DNA of 8,829 nucleotides from Betaproteobacteria bacterium (GCA_005888865.1 VBCL01000206.1:1-8829); one strand, 5' to 3'. Shown: positions 1-7,815, counted from the first letter of the stretch. The notes: generated from the sequence alone by a model not told the origin. A program made the numbers and translations.

Positions 1-470
1 CCCGTGACGAGCATCGCCCCATGACACGCCCCGCGCCGGGTGAGCGGAATGCCCAGCGCGCTGGGCGCAGCGATCCCGGACGTAATGCCGTTGACCACTT
101 CGACCTCGATGCCCGACGCCTGCAACGCGGCGCACTCCTCGCCGCCGCGTCCGAACACGAACGGGTCGCCACCCTTGAGACGCACGACGCGGCGACCCGC
201 ACGCGCTTCGGCGGTGAGTCGGCGCTCGATGAAGCGCTGCGACGTCGTGCGACCACCGCCGCGCTTGCCGACATCGATCAGGCGCGCGTGGCTGCAGAAG
301 CGGGCGACGATCTCGCGGCTGACGAGATCGTCGTGCAGGATTACGTCGGCCTCACGCAGAATGCGCACCGCCTTCAGCGTCAGGAGCTCCGGGTCGCCTG
401 GACCCGCGCCGACCAGGAAGACCTTGCCCGCAACCGGTCGCATCGATGCACGCGGCGTAGCGCTTCTCAT
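1..470 (-). CDS. cobA: Uroporphyrinogen-III C-methyltransferase (SUMT), 3' end cut by window edge
   Basis: This enzyme transfers two methyl groups from S-adenosylmethionine to uroporphyrinogen III to give precorrin-2, the precursor of siroheme. I translated it from the ATG at 470; 156 codons are visible and the frame runs off the window at base 1. Family signatures are clear: the N-terminal SAM-binding loop VGAGPGDPELLTLKA (residues 20-34), VGKR (67-70), the highly conserved RLKGGDPFVFGRGGEE (97-112) and NGITSGIAAPSALGIPLT (127-144). Full-length enzymes are usually about 250-280 residues, so roughly the last 100 are missing. It cannot be seen whether the protein is a stand-alone CobA or carries extra CysG domains; the N-terminus starts directly with SUMT, which argues against a full CysG fusion. 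It begins 20 nt after the nasA stop with no strong Shine-Dalgarno, and a second ATG lies at 443. Its place behind nirB and nasA fits supply of siroheme to the nitrite reductase. Confidence 0.93.
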   Translation of the reverse strand, partial: MRSATPRASMRPVAGKVFLVGAGPGDPELLTLKAVRILREADVILHDDLVSREIVARFCSHARLIDVGKRGGGRTTSQRFIERRLTAEARAGRRVVRLKGGDPFVFGRGGEECAALQASGIEVEVVNGITSGIAAPSALGIPLTRRGACHGAMLVT

Positions 471-490
471 GTTGTCGGCGTTGTCGAGGT

Positions 491-3235
491 TTACGCCGCC
501 ATGCGCCGCGTCGGAGACCCGAGCAGACGCTTGAGCTCAGGCAGGCACGACCCGCACTGCGTGCCGCATTTGAGATTCGCCTGTGCGGCGGCGAGTCCAT
601 CGGTATCGTCGTCGGGCAGACCCGCGGCGAAGTCGGCAATCTCGCTCTCGGCGACGTTCCAGCAACTGCACACGATCCTGCCTCGCGGCGTGAACCCGTT
701 CGGCGCCGCCGCGCCGGGCGCGAGGAGAAGGCGACCGAGCGCTCCGACCGGCTCGCCGCTCACCAGCCAGTCTTTGAGCCATGCGGCCGCCTGTACGTCG
801 CCCGCGAGTCGCACGGCATCGAGGTGTCCGTCGCGCAGACGCACGCGGCGGCTCACGCCGCGCCGCGTATCGTCGTAGCGGAGCACCGGCTCGTGCTCCA
901 ATCCGAACGCGGCGTCCACCGTGGCGATCCACGCGGCCGCCGGCACGGTCTCCGCAGCGGCGTGCAGCATTACACCGCCCGGGTCGCGGCCGATCAGGGT
1001 GCAGCTCAGGAATGGGAACGCCGGCGCGAAAGCGCGTACCCGCTCGAATAGCGCGAGCACGTCGCCGTCCGGAGCGTAGCCGAAAGCGATCAAGGGCCAT
1101 CCGAGCCCCGCGCTTTCGATGCGCACGCCGGCGTGCTTGAGCTCGGGCTGACGCGAATCCGGATCGAGCACCGGGCTCGTCACCGCGTTGATCCCCAAGC
1201 CGTCGCTGCCGCTCAAGTAGCGGCTTCCCCAATGCATCGGCAGGAAGGTCTGGCCTGAGCGCAGCCTATCGCTCGCCTCGACGGGCAGCACCACGGTGCC
1301 GCGTCTGGACGTGACGCGCACGAGCTCGCCATCCTTCAAGTGGCGGCGGGCGAGATCACGACGATTCATCGTCAATCGTGGTGACTCGGCATGATTGAAC
1401 GAGCGCGCCAGCGTTCCGGTGCGGCTCATACCGTGCCATTGATCGCGCAGGCGGCCGGTCGTCAGGTGGAACGGAAAACGTGCATCGATCTTGTCCGCCG
1501 GCGCGCGGTAGGCGGGGTTGGCGAAGCGCGCCTTGCCGTCCGGCGTAGGAAACCGCCCGTCCGTGTAAAGGCGCGCCGTGCCGGCCTGAGCGCCCGCACG
1601 CAGCGGCCACTGCTGCGGACCACGTTCGTCGAGAAGCGCATACGACAAGCCGGTGATGTCGAGATCGCGCTCGCGCGTGGTCTCGCGGTGCTCGTCGAAA
1701 ATCTCTTCGGCCCGCGTGTACGGGAACAGCGTGGGCATCCGCGCGAGATAGCCTGGACGCAATCGCTGCTCGAGGCGCCGTGCAAAGTCGACGGCGATCG
1801 CCCAATCGTCGCGCGCTTCGCCCGGCGGCGCGACCGAGGCACGCACACGCGTTATCCGCCGCTCGGAGTTGGTCATCGTGCCGTCCTTCTCGCCCCAGCT
1901 CGACGCGGGCAGGAGCACGTCGGCGTACGCGCAGGTCTCCGTCGTGCCGTAGGCCTCCTGCACGACGACCAGCTCGGCGCGCTCGAGCGCCTCGCGCACC
2001 GTGGCCTGGTCCGGCAACGATTGCGCGGGATTCGTGCACGCGATCCACAGGAGCTTGATCTCGCCGCGGCGAACGGCATCGAACATTTCCACCGCGGTCC
2101 TGCCCGGTGCGGCGGGGACCGAGTCGACATCCCAGATACGCGCGACTTCGGCGCGATCTGCCGGATTATCGAGATCGCGATGCGCCGAGAGCAGGTTGGC
2201 CATGCCGCCGACTTCGCGCCCACCCATCGCGTTGGGCTGCCCCGTGAGGCTCAACGGCCCGGCACCCGGTTTGCCGATCTGGCCCGTCGCTAGGTGCAGG
2301 TTGATGAGCGTAGCGTTCTTCGCGGTGCCCGACGACGATTGGTTCAGGCCCTGGCAGTACAGCGACAGCGCGGCCCGCGCCGAGCCGAACCAGCGCGCCG
2401 CTTGCACCAGGTCGGCTTCCTCGATGCCGCAGAGCTGCGCGACGAATGTCGGCGTGTAGTCGCGCACGGTTTTCTTGAGCGCGGCGAAGCCTTCGGTGTG
2501 CGCCGCGATGTACGCCGGATCGATCAAGTCCTCCCAGATCAGCACGTGCAGCATGCCGTGGAAGAGCGCGACGTCGGTCCCGGGCAGGAGTGCGATGTGC
2601 AGGTCCGCGCCGTCGGCCGTTTCGGTGCGCCGCGGGTCGATGACGATGATCCTGAGCGCGGGATGGCGCGTCTTCGCGGCCTCGATCCTGCGGTACAGGA
2701 TGGGATGCGCCCACGCGGTGTTGGAGCCCGCGATCAGCAGCACGTCGCAGTGATCGATATCCTCGTAGCACGCGGGCGGTGCATCAGCGCCGAGTGTCTG
2801 CTTGTAGCCCGAGACCGACGAAGACATGCACAGCCGCGAATTGGTGTCGATGTTGTTGGTGCCGACGAGCCCCTTCGCGAGCTTGTTGAAGACGTAGTAG
2901 TCCTCGGTCAGAAGCTGGCCGGAGATGTAGAAGCCGACGCTGTCGGGCCCATGCTGGAGAATCGTTTGCGCGAAGCGATCCGCGAGGTAATCGAGCGTCG
3001 TGTCCCAGGTCTGCCGCGCGCGCGGCGCGTCGCGCTCGAGACGCGCCTCTGGATACAGCGCTCGCCCACGGGTTTGCGCAGTGCGATGCAGCGTGCTGCC
3101 TTTGCTGCACAGCCTGCCGAAGTTCGCGGGATGCTCCGGATCGCCGCGCACGCCGGTGATCCGCGGGCCGTCGTTCTCGACGATGACCCCGCAGCCCACG
3201 CCGCAGTAGCAGCAGGCGCTCTTCGTCTCAGTCAT
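491..3235 (-). CDS. nasA: Assimilatory nitrate reductase, catalytic molybdenum subunit with C-terminal [2Fe-2S] domain
   Basis: Cytoplasmic molybdopterin enzyme of 914 residues that reduces nitrate to nitrite for assimilation. The N-terminal [4Fe-4S] motif is complete (C8, C11, C15, C43), and the expected molybdenum-ligand cysteine lies in NSRLCMSSSVSGYKQTLG (C136). The main molybdopterin oxidoreductase domain follows, then the dinucleotide-binding domain from about residue 580 (PFHLTTGRLRDQWHGMSRTG). The C-terminus carries a BFD-like [2Fe-2S] domain with CSC (C856, C858) and KCGTQCGSC (C890, C894, C897), as in many proteobacterial NasA proteins of about 900 residues. I chose the ATG at 3235, which overlaps the nirD stop by 8 nt and starts right before the first iron-sulfur motif. 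An ATG at 3241 is almost equally possible. The same frame is open up to 3463, but that part lies inside nirD and reads as non-homologous sequence. There is no NADH-binding domain and no separate reductase gene beside it, so electrons must come from a partner, plausibly NirB/NirD. Confidence 0.96.
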   Translation of the reverse strand: MTETKSACCYCGVGCGVIVENDGPRITGVRGDPEHPANFGRLCSKGSTLHRTAQTRGRALYPEARLERDAPRARQTWDTTLDYLADRFAQTILQHGPDSVGFYISGQLLTEDYYVFNKLAKGLVGTNNIDTNSRLCMSSSVSGYKQTLGADAPPACYEDIDHCDVLLIAGSNTAWAHPILYRRIEAAKTRHPALRIIVIDPRRTETADGADLHIALLPGTDVALFHGMLHVLIWEDLIDPAYIAAHTEGFAALKKTVRDYTPTFVAQLCGIEEADLVQAARWFGSARAALSLYCQGLNQSSSGTAKNATLINLHLATGQIGKPGAGPLSLTGQPNAMGGREVGGMANLLSAHRDLDNPADRAEVARIWDVDSVPAAPGRTAVEMFDAVRRGEIKLLWIACTNPAQSLPDQATVREALERAELVVVQEAYGTTETCAYADVLLPASSWGEKDGTMTNSERRITRVRASVAPPGEARDDWAIAVDFARRLEQRLRPGYLARMPTLFPYTRAEEIFDEHRETTRERDLDITGLSYALLDERGPQQWPLRAGAQAGTARLYTDGRFPTPDGKARFANPAYRAPADKIDARFPFHLTTGRLRDQWHGMSRTGTLARSFNHAESPRLTMNRRDLARRHLKDGELVRVTSRRGTVVLPVEASDRLRSGQTFLPMHWGSRYLSGSDGLGINAVTSPVLDPDSRQPELKHAGVRIESAGLGWPLIAFGYAPDGDVLALFERVRAFAPAFPFLSCTLIGRDPGGVMLHAAAETVPAAAWIATVDAAFGLEHEPVLRYDDTRRGVSRRVRLRDGHLDAVRLAGDVQAAAWLKDWLVSGEPVGALGRLLLAPGAAAPNGFTPRGRIVCSCWNVAESEIADFAAGLPDDDTDGLAAAQANLKCGTQCGSCLPELKRLLGSPTRRMAA

Positions 3236-3614
3236 CGGCATGTTCCGCGATCGCCGTTCGATCGGCCCGATCGTTGGTCGAGCGGTCGTCAACCGGTTGC
3301 GCAATATCGAGATAGACGACGGACGCCTCGACCTTGACCGGAAAGCGTTGTGCGCAGCCTTCGTCGGGCCCGACCGCGCAACCCGTGTCGAGCTCGACAT
3401 TCCAGCCGTGCAGGGGGCAGGCGACGCGCTCCCCATGGACGATGCCTTGCGACAACGGGCCACCTTTGTGGGGGCAGCGGTCGGAGAGGGCGAACACGGC
3501 GTCGTTCGCGGTGCGGAAGACGGCGATATTGCCGCCCGCGCGCGGCGAGCGCTCGATCACCCGCGCACCGAGGACCGGAATGTCTCCGAGATGGCAGACG
3601 CGCGTCCAGGTCAT
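3228..3614 (-). CDS. nirD: Nitrite reductase small subunit, Rieske [2Fe-2S] type
   Basis: Small iron-sulfur subunit of 128 residues that works with NirB in NADH-dependent reduction of nitrite to ammonium. A complete Rieske ligand set is visible: CPH (C47, H49) and CPLH (C66, H69), within SDRCPHKGGPLSQGIVHGER. The well-known Escherichia coli NirD has the same fold but, as I recall, lacks these ligands, so this protein belongs to the cluster-binding type and probably carries electrons itself. The ATG at 3614 sits 4 nt after the nirB stop (3619-3621), pointing to translational coupling. The same frame is open further upstream to 3743, but that part overlaps the nirB end and has no Rieske character. 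After the domain ends near residue 107 there is a hydrophilic tail of about 20 residues rich in D and R, with no recognised function. Its last codons overlap the start of nasA by 8 nt. Confidence 0.93.
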   Translation of the reverse strand: MTWTRVCHLGDIPVLGARVIERSPRAGGNIAVFRTANDAVFALSDRCPHKGGPLSQGIVHGERVACPLHGWNVELDTGCAVGPDEGCAQRFPVKVEASVVYLDIAQPVDDRSTNDRADRTAIAEHADD

Positions 3615-3618
3615 GGGC

Positions 3619-6022
3619 TTACACGAGCTCGGCGGCCGGCACCAGCGGCACGTATTGACGCTGGTCGATGCCCGCCTCGGCCATCGCGTGCCAGGGATCG
3701 GGCTCGCCGTCGAGCGCGTATTGCAGCCGCTCGTAGAGCGCACGACGTTGCTCGCGATCGTCGACCACGATCTTCTTGACGTGATCGAGGCCGACCCGAG
3801 CGACGTAGTGCACCGTGCGCTCGAGATACCAGCCTTCTTCGCGATAGAGCTGTAGAAACGCGCCGGCGTGCTCGAGCACCTCGACGCTCGTCTTGACCCG
3901 CGTCAGGAATTGCGCGACCTCGGTCTTGATGCCGCCGTTGCCGGCGACATAGATCTCCCATCCCGATTCCACACCGATGACGCCGACGTCCTTGATTCCC
4001 GCTTCGGCGCAGTTGCGCGGGCAGCCCGACACCGCGAGCTTGACCTTGTGCGGTGCGTACATCCGCCACAGCGCGTGTTCGAGGTCCTTGCCCATCTGGG
4101 TGGAGTTCTGGGTGCCGAAGCGACACCACTCCGAGCCCACACAGGTCTTTACGGTGCGCAGTGCCTTGGCGTAAGCATGGCCCGACGGCATGCCGAGGTC
4201 GCGCCAGACGGCCGGCAGATCCTGCTTCTTCACCCCGAGCAGATCGAGGCGCTGGCCGCCAGTCACCTTCACGGTCGGGATCTTGTACTTATCCACCACG
4301 TCGGCGATGCGGCGTAATTCGCTCGAATTGGTCTCGCCGCCCCACATCCGCGGGATGACGGAGAACGTGCCGTCCTTCTGGATGTTGGCGTGCGCTCGCT
4401 CGTTGATGAAGCGCGACTGCGGATCGTCCTTCGCCTCGTGGGGCCAGGTGGAGATCAGGTAGTAATTGAGCGCGGGCCGGCAGGTCGCGCACCCATTCGG
4501 CGTGCGCCATTCCATGAAATGCATGACCTCGGGAATGGTCAGCAGGTGCTGCGCGCGGATCGCATCGCGCGTCTCCTGATGCGTACGGTCGGTGCAGCCG
4601 CAGATCGCCTTTAACTTCGGGGCTGCCGAGTAATCGCCGCCGGCGGTGGCCATCAGGAGCTGCTCGACCAGTCCCATGCACGAGCCGCAGGACGAGGATG
4701 CCTTGGTGTGCTTGCGCACGTCCTCCAGCGTGAAGAGTCCCTTGTCCTTGATCGTCTTGACGATGGTTCCCTTGCACACGCCGTTGCAACCGCAGACTTC
4801 ATCGGTATCGGCCATCGCGACCGCCTTGTTCTGACCTAGGTGGCCCGTATCGCCGAGATTCGTTTCGCCGAACATCAGCCGGTCGCGGATGTCGGAGATG
4901 CTGCGGCCCTGGCGCAGCAGCTTGAAATACCAGGCGCCGTCGATCGTGTCGCCGTAGAGCACGCCGCCGGCGAGCTTCCCGTCCTTGATAACGAGCTTCT
5001 TGTAGACGCCGCCGAACGGATCGGAGAGGACGATCTCCTCGCAATCGGGTCCTCCGGTGAAGTCTCCAGCGGAGAAGAGGTCGATGCCGGTCACCTTGAG
5101 CTTGGTGGTGGTGACCGAGCCGGCGTAACGGGCGATGCCGTGGCAGGCGAGATGGTTCGCGCACACCTTGGCCATGTCGAACACGACAAGCCCATACGTC
5201 GAGCCGCGGTGATTGACGCACTCGCCGACGGCGTAGATGCGCGGGACGAACGTCTGCAGCGTATCGCTTACCACGATGCCGCGCTCGCAGTGCAGTCCCG
5301 CGCTCTGCGCGAGCGCCGTGTTGGGACGGATGCCGACCGCCATCACGACCAGATCGGCAGGCAGCACTTCTTCCTTGCCCGAGCCGTCGACGATGCGAAT
5401 GGCGCAGACTCTGCTCCCCTGCGCCTCGGGGGCGGCCACCAGCTCTTGGGTCTGTGCTTTCACTCGAAACGACAACCCGCGTTCCTCGAGCGATTTCTGC
5501 AACAGGTCACCGGCCGTGCGGTCGAGTTGCCGTTCCATCAGCCACTCGGCGAGATGAACGACGGTCACGCTCATGCCGCGTCGCGCGAGCCCGTTGGCCG
5601 CCTCGAGGCCGAGCAACCCTCCACCGATGACGACCGCGTTGCGGAATTTCGATGCCGCGTCGATCATCGCGTGCGTATCGGCGATATCGCGGTAGGTGAT
5701 GAAGCAGCAGGCGGTCATACGGCGCCACCGTCCCGTCGGCGCTCTCGACGGCACGGCGCGTGCGATCGATCTTCGTGACCTGCTTGCCCAGATGCAGCGT
5801 GATGCCGTTCTTGGCATACCAGTCGACGCCGTTCAACATGATCTCGTCGATGGTCTGCTCGCCCGCGAGGACCGGCGAAAGGAGAATGCGGTTGTAGTTC
5901 GCGTGCGGCTCGGCGCCGAAGACGGTGATCTCGAACAGGTCGGGCGCGAGCGCGATCAGCTCCTCGAGCGTCCGTGCGCCCGCCATGCCGTTGCCGACCA
6001 TCACCAGCTTCATCTTCTTCAT
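3619..6022 (-). pseudogene. nirB: NADH-dependent nitrite reductase large subunit, disrupted by a frameshift at about 5701
   Basis: The intact enzyme reduces nitrite to ammonium with NADH, using FAD, iron-sulfur clusters and siroheme. The first part (6022 to about 5702, 107 codons) holds the FAD GxGxxG motif (VMVGNGMAG, residues 7-15) and ends at PYDRLLL. Homology then continues in another frame from ITYRDIADTHAMID (about 5700) to the stop at 3619. This second part of about 693 codons has the NADH-binding GGGLLGLEAANGL, two BFD-type [2Fe-2S] regions (CGCNGVC near 4776-4796 with CGSC near 4680-4698; CGCTD near 4594-4606 with CATC near 4481-4491) and the siroheme/[4Fe-4S] cysteines TCVGSEWC (about 4120-4145) and SGCPRNC (about 4005-4030). 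Read through, the first frame ends after 171 residues at 5507. I chose ATG 6022 because GAGG lies 8 nt upstream; the earlier ATG at 6061 has no such site. Either the gene is inactivated or the assembly is wrong here; all other parts look conserved. Confidence 0.88.
5698..5706 (-). other. Frameshift/deletion junction in nirB
   Basis: Homology to NirB switches frame here. Codons up to the CTT at 5704-5702 read YDRLLL; the single base at 5701 is extra, and from 5700 the codons read ITYRDIADT. In homologues about 19 residues, including the ATG motif that helps bind FAD, stand between these two blocks. A loss of about 56 nt would explain both the missing residues and the frame change. The length of the loss is inferred from memory of the family, not from an alignment. 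Confidence 0.8.
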
Positions 6023-6030
6023 CGCTTCAG

Positions 6031-6034
6031 CCTC
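6031..6034 (-). promoter_or_regulatory. Ribosome binding site of nirB
   Basis: GAGG on the minus strand, 8 nt before the ATG at 6022. It decides the start of nirB in favour of 6022 over the in-frame ATGs at 6061 and 6013. Confidence 0.6.
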
Positions 6035-6075
6035 GGGCCTGGCGGCGAGCGTCAACATCAAAGTTCGCGGGGCGG

Positions 6076-6846
6076 CTATTCACGCTCAACGCCCAACGCG
6101 GAACGCTCGACTGCATCACGCCGCCTGCCGCATCTGCCTGCGATAGAGGAACGCCAGCACCGCCGCGCGATAGTGGTGGTATTGCGCGTTATCATGACGA
6201 TCCGGTCCGAGAGGAGGACCGCCTCGTCGACGTCGTGGGTGACCATCAGCACGGTGCTGCCCGCAGCGGCCACGATCCGGATCAGCTCGTCCTGCAGGTG
6301 CGCCCGCGTGAGCGCGTCGAGCGCACCGAACGGCTCGTCGAGGAGCAGAACGGTTGGCTGCATCGACAGCGCGCGGGCGATGCCGACCCGCTGCTTCATT
6401 CCGCCGGAGATCTCGTGCGGCATCTTGTGCTCGGCGGACGAGAGGCCGACGAGCGCGAGCGCTTCGTGCGTCCGGCGCTTGAGCTCGGAGCGTGGCTCCT
6501 TGCCGCCGAAGACACGCTCCACCGCCAGGTAGACATTGTCGAAGCACGACAGCCACGGCAGGAGGGAATGGTTCTGGAACACCACGGCACGATCCGGACC
6601 GGGGCCTGCGATCTCCCGCTCGGCGCAGATCAGCACGCCTTCGGTCGGCTTGAGCAGGCCCGCCACCAGGTTGAGCAGTGTCGACTTGCCGCACCCCGAG
6701 TGACCGATGAGCGTGACGAACTCGCCCTTCTTCACGGTGAGATCGATGTCCTTCAATGCCGCGAACGATCCCTTGCGCGTCTGGAAAGTCATCGCAACAT
6801 TCTCGACGCGCACGTAGTGGTTGGGTTGCATGGCGGCTTCCGTCAT
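6076..6846 (-). CDS. nrtD: Nitrate ABC transporter ATP-binding protein, C-terminus out of frame
   Basis: Cytoplasmic ATPase that drives nitrate import with NrtA and NrtB; also called nasD or nrtC in other species. All core motifs are present in 256 residues: Walker A GHSGCGKST (48-56), Q-loop Q91, signature ISGGMKQRVGIARAL (146-160), Walker B TVLLLDEP (165-172), D-loop GALD, and switch histidine in VTHDVDEAV (H204). Homology ends at about R221 (SDRIVMITR). The remaining 35 residues, rich in R, C and S, look like out-of-frame sequence, while the -1/+2 frame from 6184 reads QYHHYRAAVLAFLYRRQMR and stops at 6116, which is the typical end of this transporter family. The linker of about 25-35 residues before it is absent, suggesting an out-of-frame deletion near 6184-6192. 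The catalytic core is untouched, so the ATPase could still work. The ATG at 6846 overlaps the nrtB stop as ATGA; an alternative ATG at 6831 has GGAAG in front of it. Confidence 0.88.
   Translation of the reverse strand: MTEAAMQPNHYVRVENVAMTFQTRKGSFAALKDIDLTVKKGEFVTLIGHSGCGKSTLLNLVAGLLKPTEGVLICAEREIAGPGPDRAVVFQNHSLLPWLSCFDNVYLAVERVFGGKEPRSELKRRTHEALALVGLSSAEHKMPHEISGGMKQRVGIARALSMQPTVLLLDEPFGALDALTRAHLQDELIRIVAAAGSTVLMVTHDVDEAVLLSDRIVMITRNTTTIARRCWRSSIAGRCGRRRDAVERSALGVERE
6079..6106. repeat. Four tandem heptamers, NNNACGC, next to the nrtD-nirB junction
   Basis: On the plus strand the bases read ttcacgc, tcaacgc, ccaacgc and ggaacgc in direct succession; the last three share AACGC. They lie between the stop expected for an undamaged nrtD (6116-6118) and the nirB start. 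No function can be assigned; in a GC-rich sequence four imperfect units can arise by chance. Confidence 0.4.
6116..6192 (-). other. Displaced C-terminal coding fragment of nrtD
   Basis: From 6184 to the TGA at 6118-6116 a second frame encodes 22 residues ending in LAFLYRRQMRQAA, matching the last residues expected for nitrate-transporter ATPases. This stretch is not reached by the frame of the ATPase core, which reads through to a TAG at 6078-6076. It marks where the original gene ended. Confidence 0.7.
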
Positions 6847-7799
6847 TCGTAGTTGAAGCGTCGCGCGAGCAGAAGGAGCAGCTGTTCGAGCAAGAGCCCC
6901 ACGATGCCGACGACGAAGATCGCGATGATGATGTGCTCGACGTTGAGATTGTTCCATTCGTCCCAGACCCAGAAGCCGACGCCGACACCGCCGGTGAGCA
7001 TCTCCGCGGCGACGATCACCAGCCACGCGACGCCGATTGACAGGCGCACGCCGGTGAGCATGTACGGCAGCACCGCGGGAAAGAGGATCTTGGTGACGAC
7101 CTTCCACTCCGAAAGGTTGAGCACGCGTGCGACGTTGAGATAGTCCTGCGGTACGCGCTGCACACCGACGGCGGTGTTGATGATCATCGGCCAGATGCTC
7201 GAGATGAAGATGACCCAGATCGCCGCAGGATTCGCCGCCTTGAACGCCATCAGCCCGATCGGCAGCCAGGCGAGCGGCGAGACCGGCCGGAGCAGGCTGA
7301 TGATCGGCGCGGCCATCGCGTTGGCGAACGCGAACCGCCCGAAGATGAAGCCTAGCGGAATGCCGACCAGCGCCGCGAGGCCGAAGCCGATGCCGACGCG
7401 CTTGAGCGAGGACAGAACGTTCCAGCCGATGCCCTGATCGTTCGGGCCCTTGATGTAGAAGGGCTTGCTGAACACGTCGAGCGCCGAGTGCCAGGTCTTC
7501 ACGGGCGAAGGCAACGAGCCATTGGCCTGCGCGAAGAGCGCCCACGCGCCGACGAAGAGCGCGAAGCCGAGCAGTGGTGGCAGCGTCGCCAGCACGACTG
7601 CGCGGATCGCCTCGCGCCGGAGCCGTGCGCGCTCGGCGATCGCGACCGCCTTGGCCGCGACGACTTCCGCGGCGTGCCGTTCCGGTGTGAGTACCGCTAT
7701 CGTTGCGCTCGGCGCCGCCGGGTTGGACTCGTTGGCCGCGTCGAGGCGCCGGCTCGACGCACGCGGCAGCGCCGCGATGGTGGCAAGGACAGAGGTCAT
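6843..7799 (-). CDS. nrtB: Nitrate ABC transporter permease
   Basis: Inner-membrane permease of 318 residues that forms the channel of the nitrate importer. Hydrophobic segments can be seen at about residues 66-90, 135-157, 165-185, 190-212, 250-270 and 288-312. The cytoplasmic EAA-type loop that contacts the ATPase lies around 220-255 (LNVARVLNLSEWKVVTKILF). Other family-typical stretches are GPNDQGIGWNVLSSLKRV, LLRPVSPLAWLPIGLMAFKA and the end GGVGVGFWVWDEWNNLNV. The ATG at 7799 was chosen because GGAG stands 7 nt before it and because it falls just after the nrtA stop, leaving 16 nt between; an upstream ATG at 7853 would lie inside nrtA. The first 65 residues are a charged, alanine-rich extension before the first membrane segment, longer than I would expect. 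Its stop codon overlaps the nrtD start (ATGA). Confidence 0.95.
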   Translation of the reverse strand: MTSVLATIAALPRASSRRLDAANESNPAAPSATIAVLTPERHAAEVVAAKAVAIAERARLRREAIRAVVLATLPPLLGFALFVGAWALFAQANGSLPSPVKTWHSALDVFSKPFYIKGPNDQGIGWNVLSSLKRVGIGFGLAALVGIPLGFIFGRFAFANAMAAPIISLLRPVSPLAWLPIGLMAFKAANPAAIWVIFISSIWPMIINTAVGVQRVPQDYLNVARVLNLSEWKVVTKILFPAVLPYMLTGVRLSIGVAWLVIVAAEMLTGGVGVGFWVWDEWNNLNVEHIIIAIFVVGIVGLLLEQLLLLLARRFNYE

Positions 7800-7806
7800 C
7801 GTGATT

Positions 7807-7810
7807 CTCC
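7807..7810 (-). promoter_or_regulatory. Ribosome binding site of nrtB
   Basis: GGAG on the minus strand, 7 nt before the ATG at 7799. It supports that start against the upstream ATG at 7853. Confidence 0.65.
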
Positions 7811-7815
7811 GGAGG

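Noticed and set aside
21..878. Plus-strand open frame of 285 codons opposite cobA and the end of nasA
   Set aside because: Both genes underneath are certain by motif; the antisense product is low-complexity R/A/S-rich sequence without homology I recognise.
2294..3337. Plus-strand open frame of 347 codons opposite nasA
   Set aside because: It lies antisense to well-conserved nasA and part of nirD, is rich in R, A and V, and shows no domain. It is a shadow of GC-rich codon use.
3236..3463. Upstream extension of nasA to an ATG at 3463
   Set aside because: The extra 76 residues lie inside nirD in another frame and have no similarity to nitrate reductases; the family starts just before the first Cys motif.
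6023..6061. nirB start at the ATG at 6061
   Set aside because: It has no ribosome binding site, and the added residues do not belong to the FAD domain; the ATG at 6022 has GAGG at good distance.
4840..6852. Series of long plus-strand open frames opposite nirB and nrtD (for example 4840-5778 and 5974-6852)
   Set aside because: Each mirrors conserved minus-strand coding sequence, and none has its own ribosome binding site or motif.
6847..7545. Upstream extension of the nrtD frame to 7545
   Set aside because: This part is an out-of-frame reading of nrtB; the ATGA overlap at 6846 gives the natural start.
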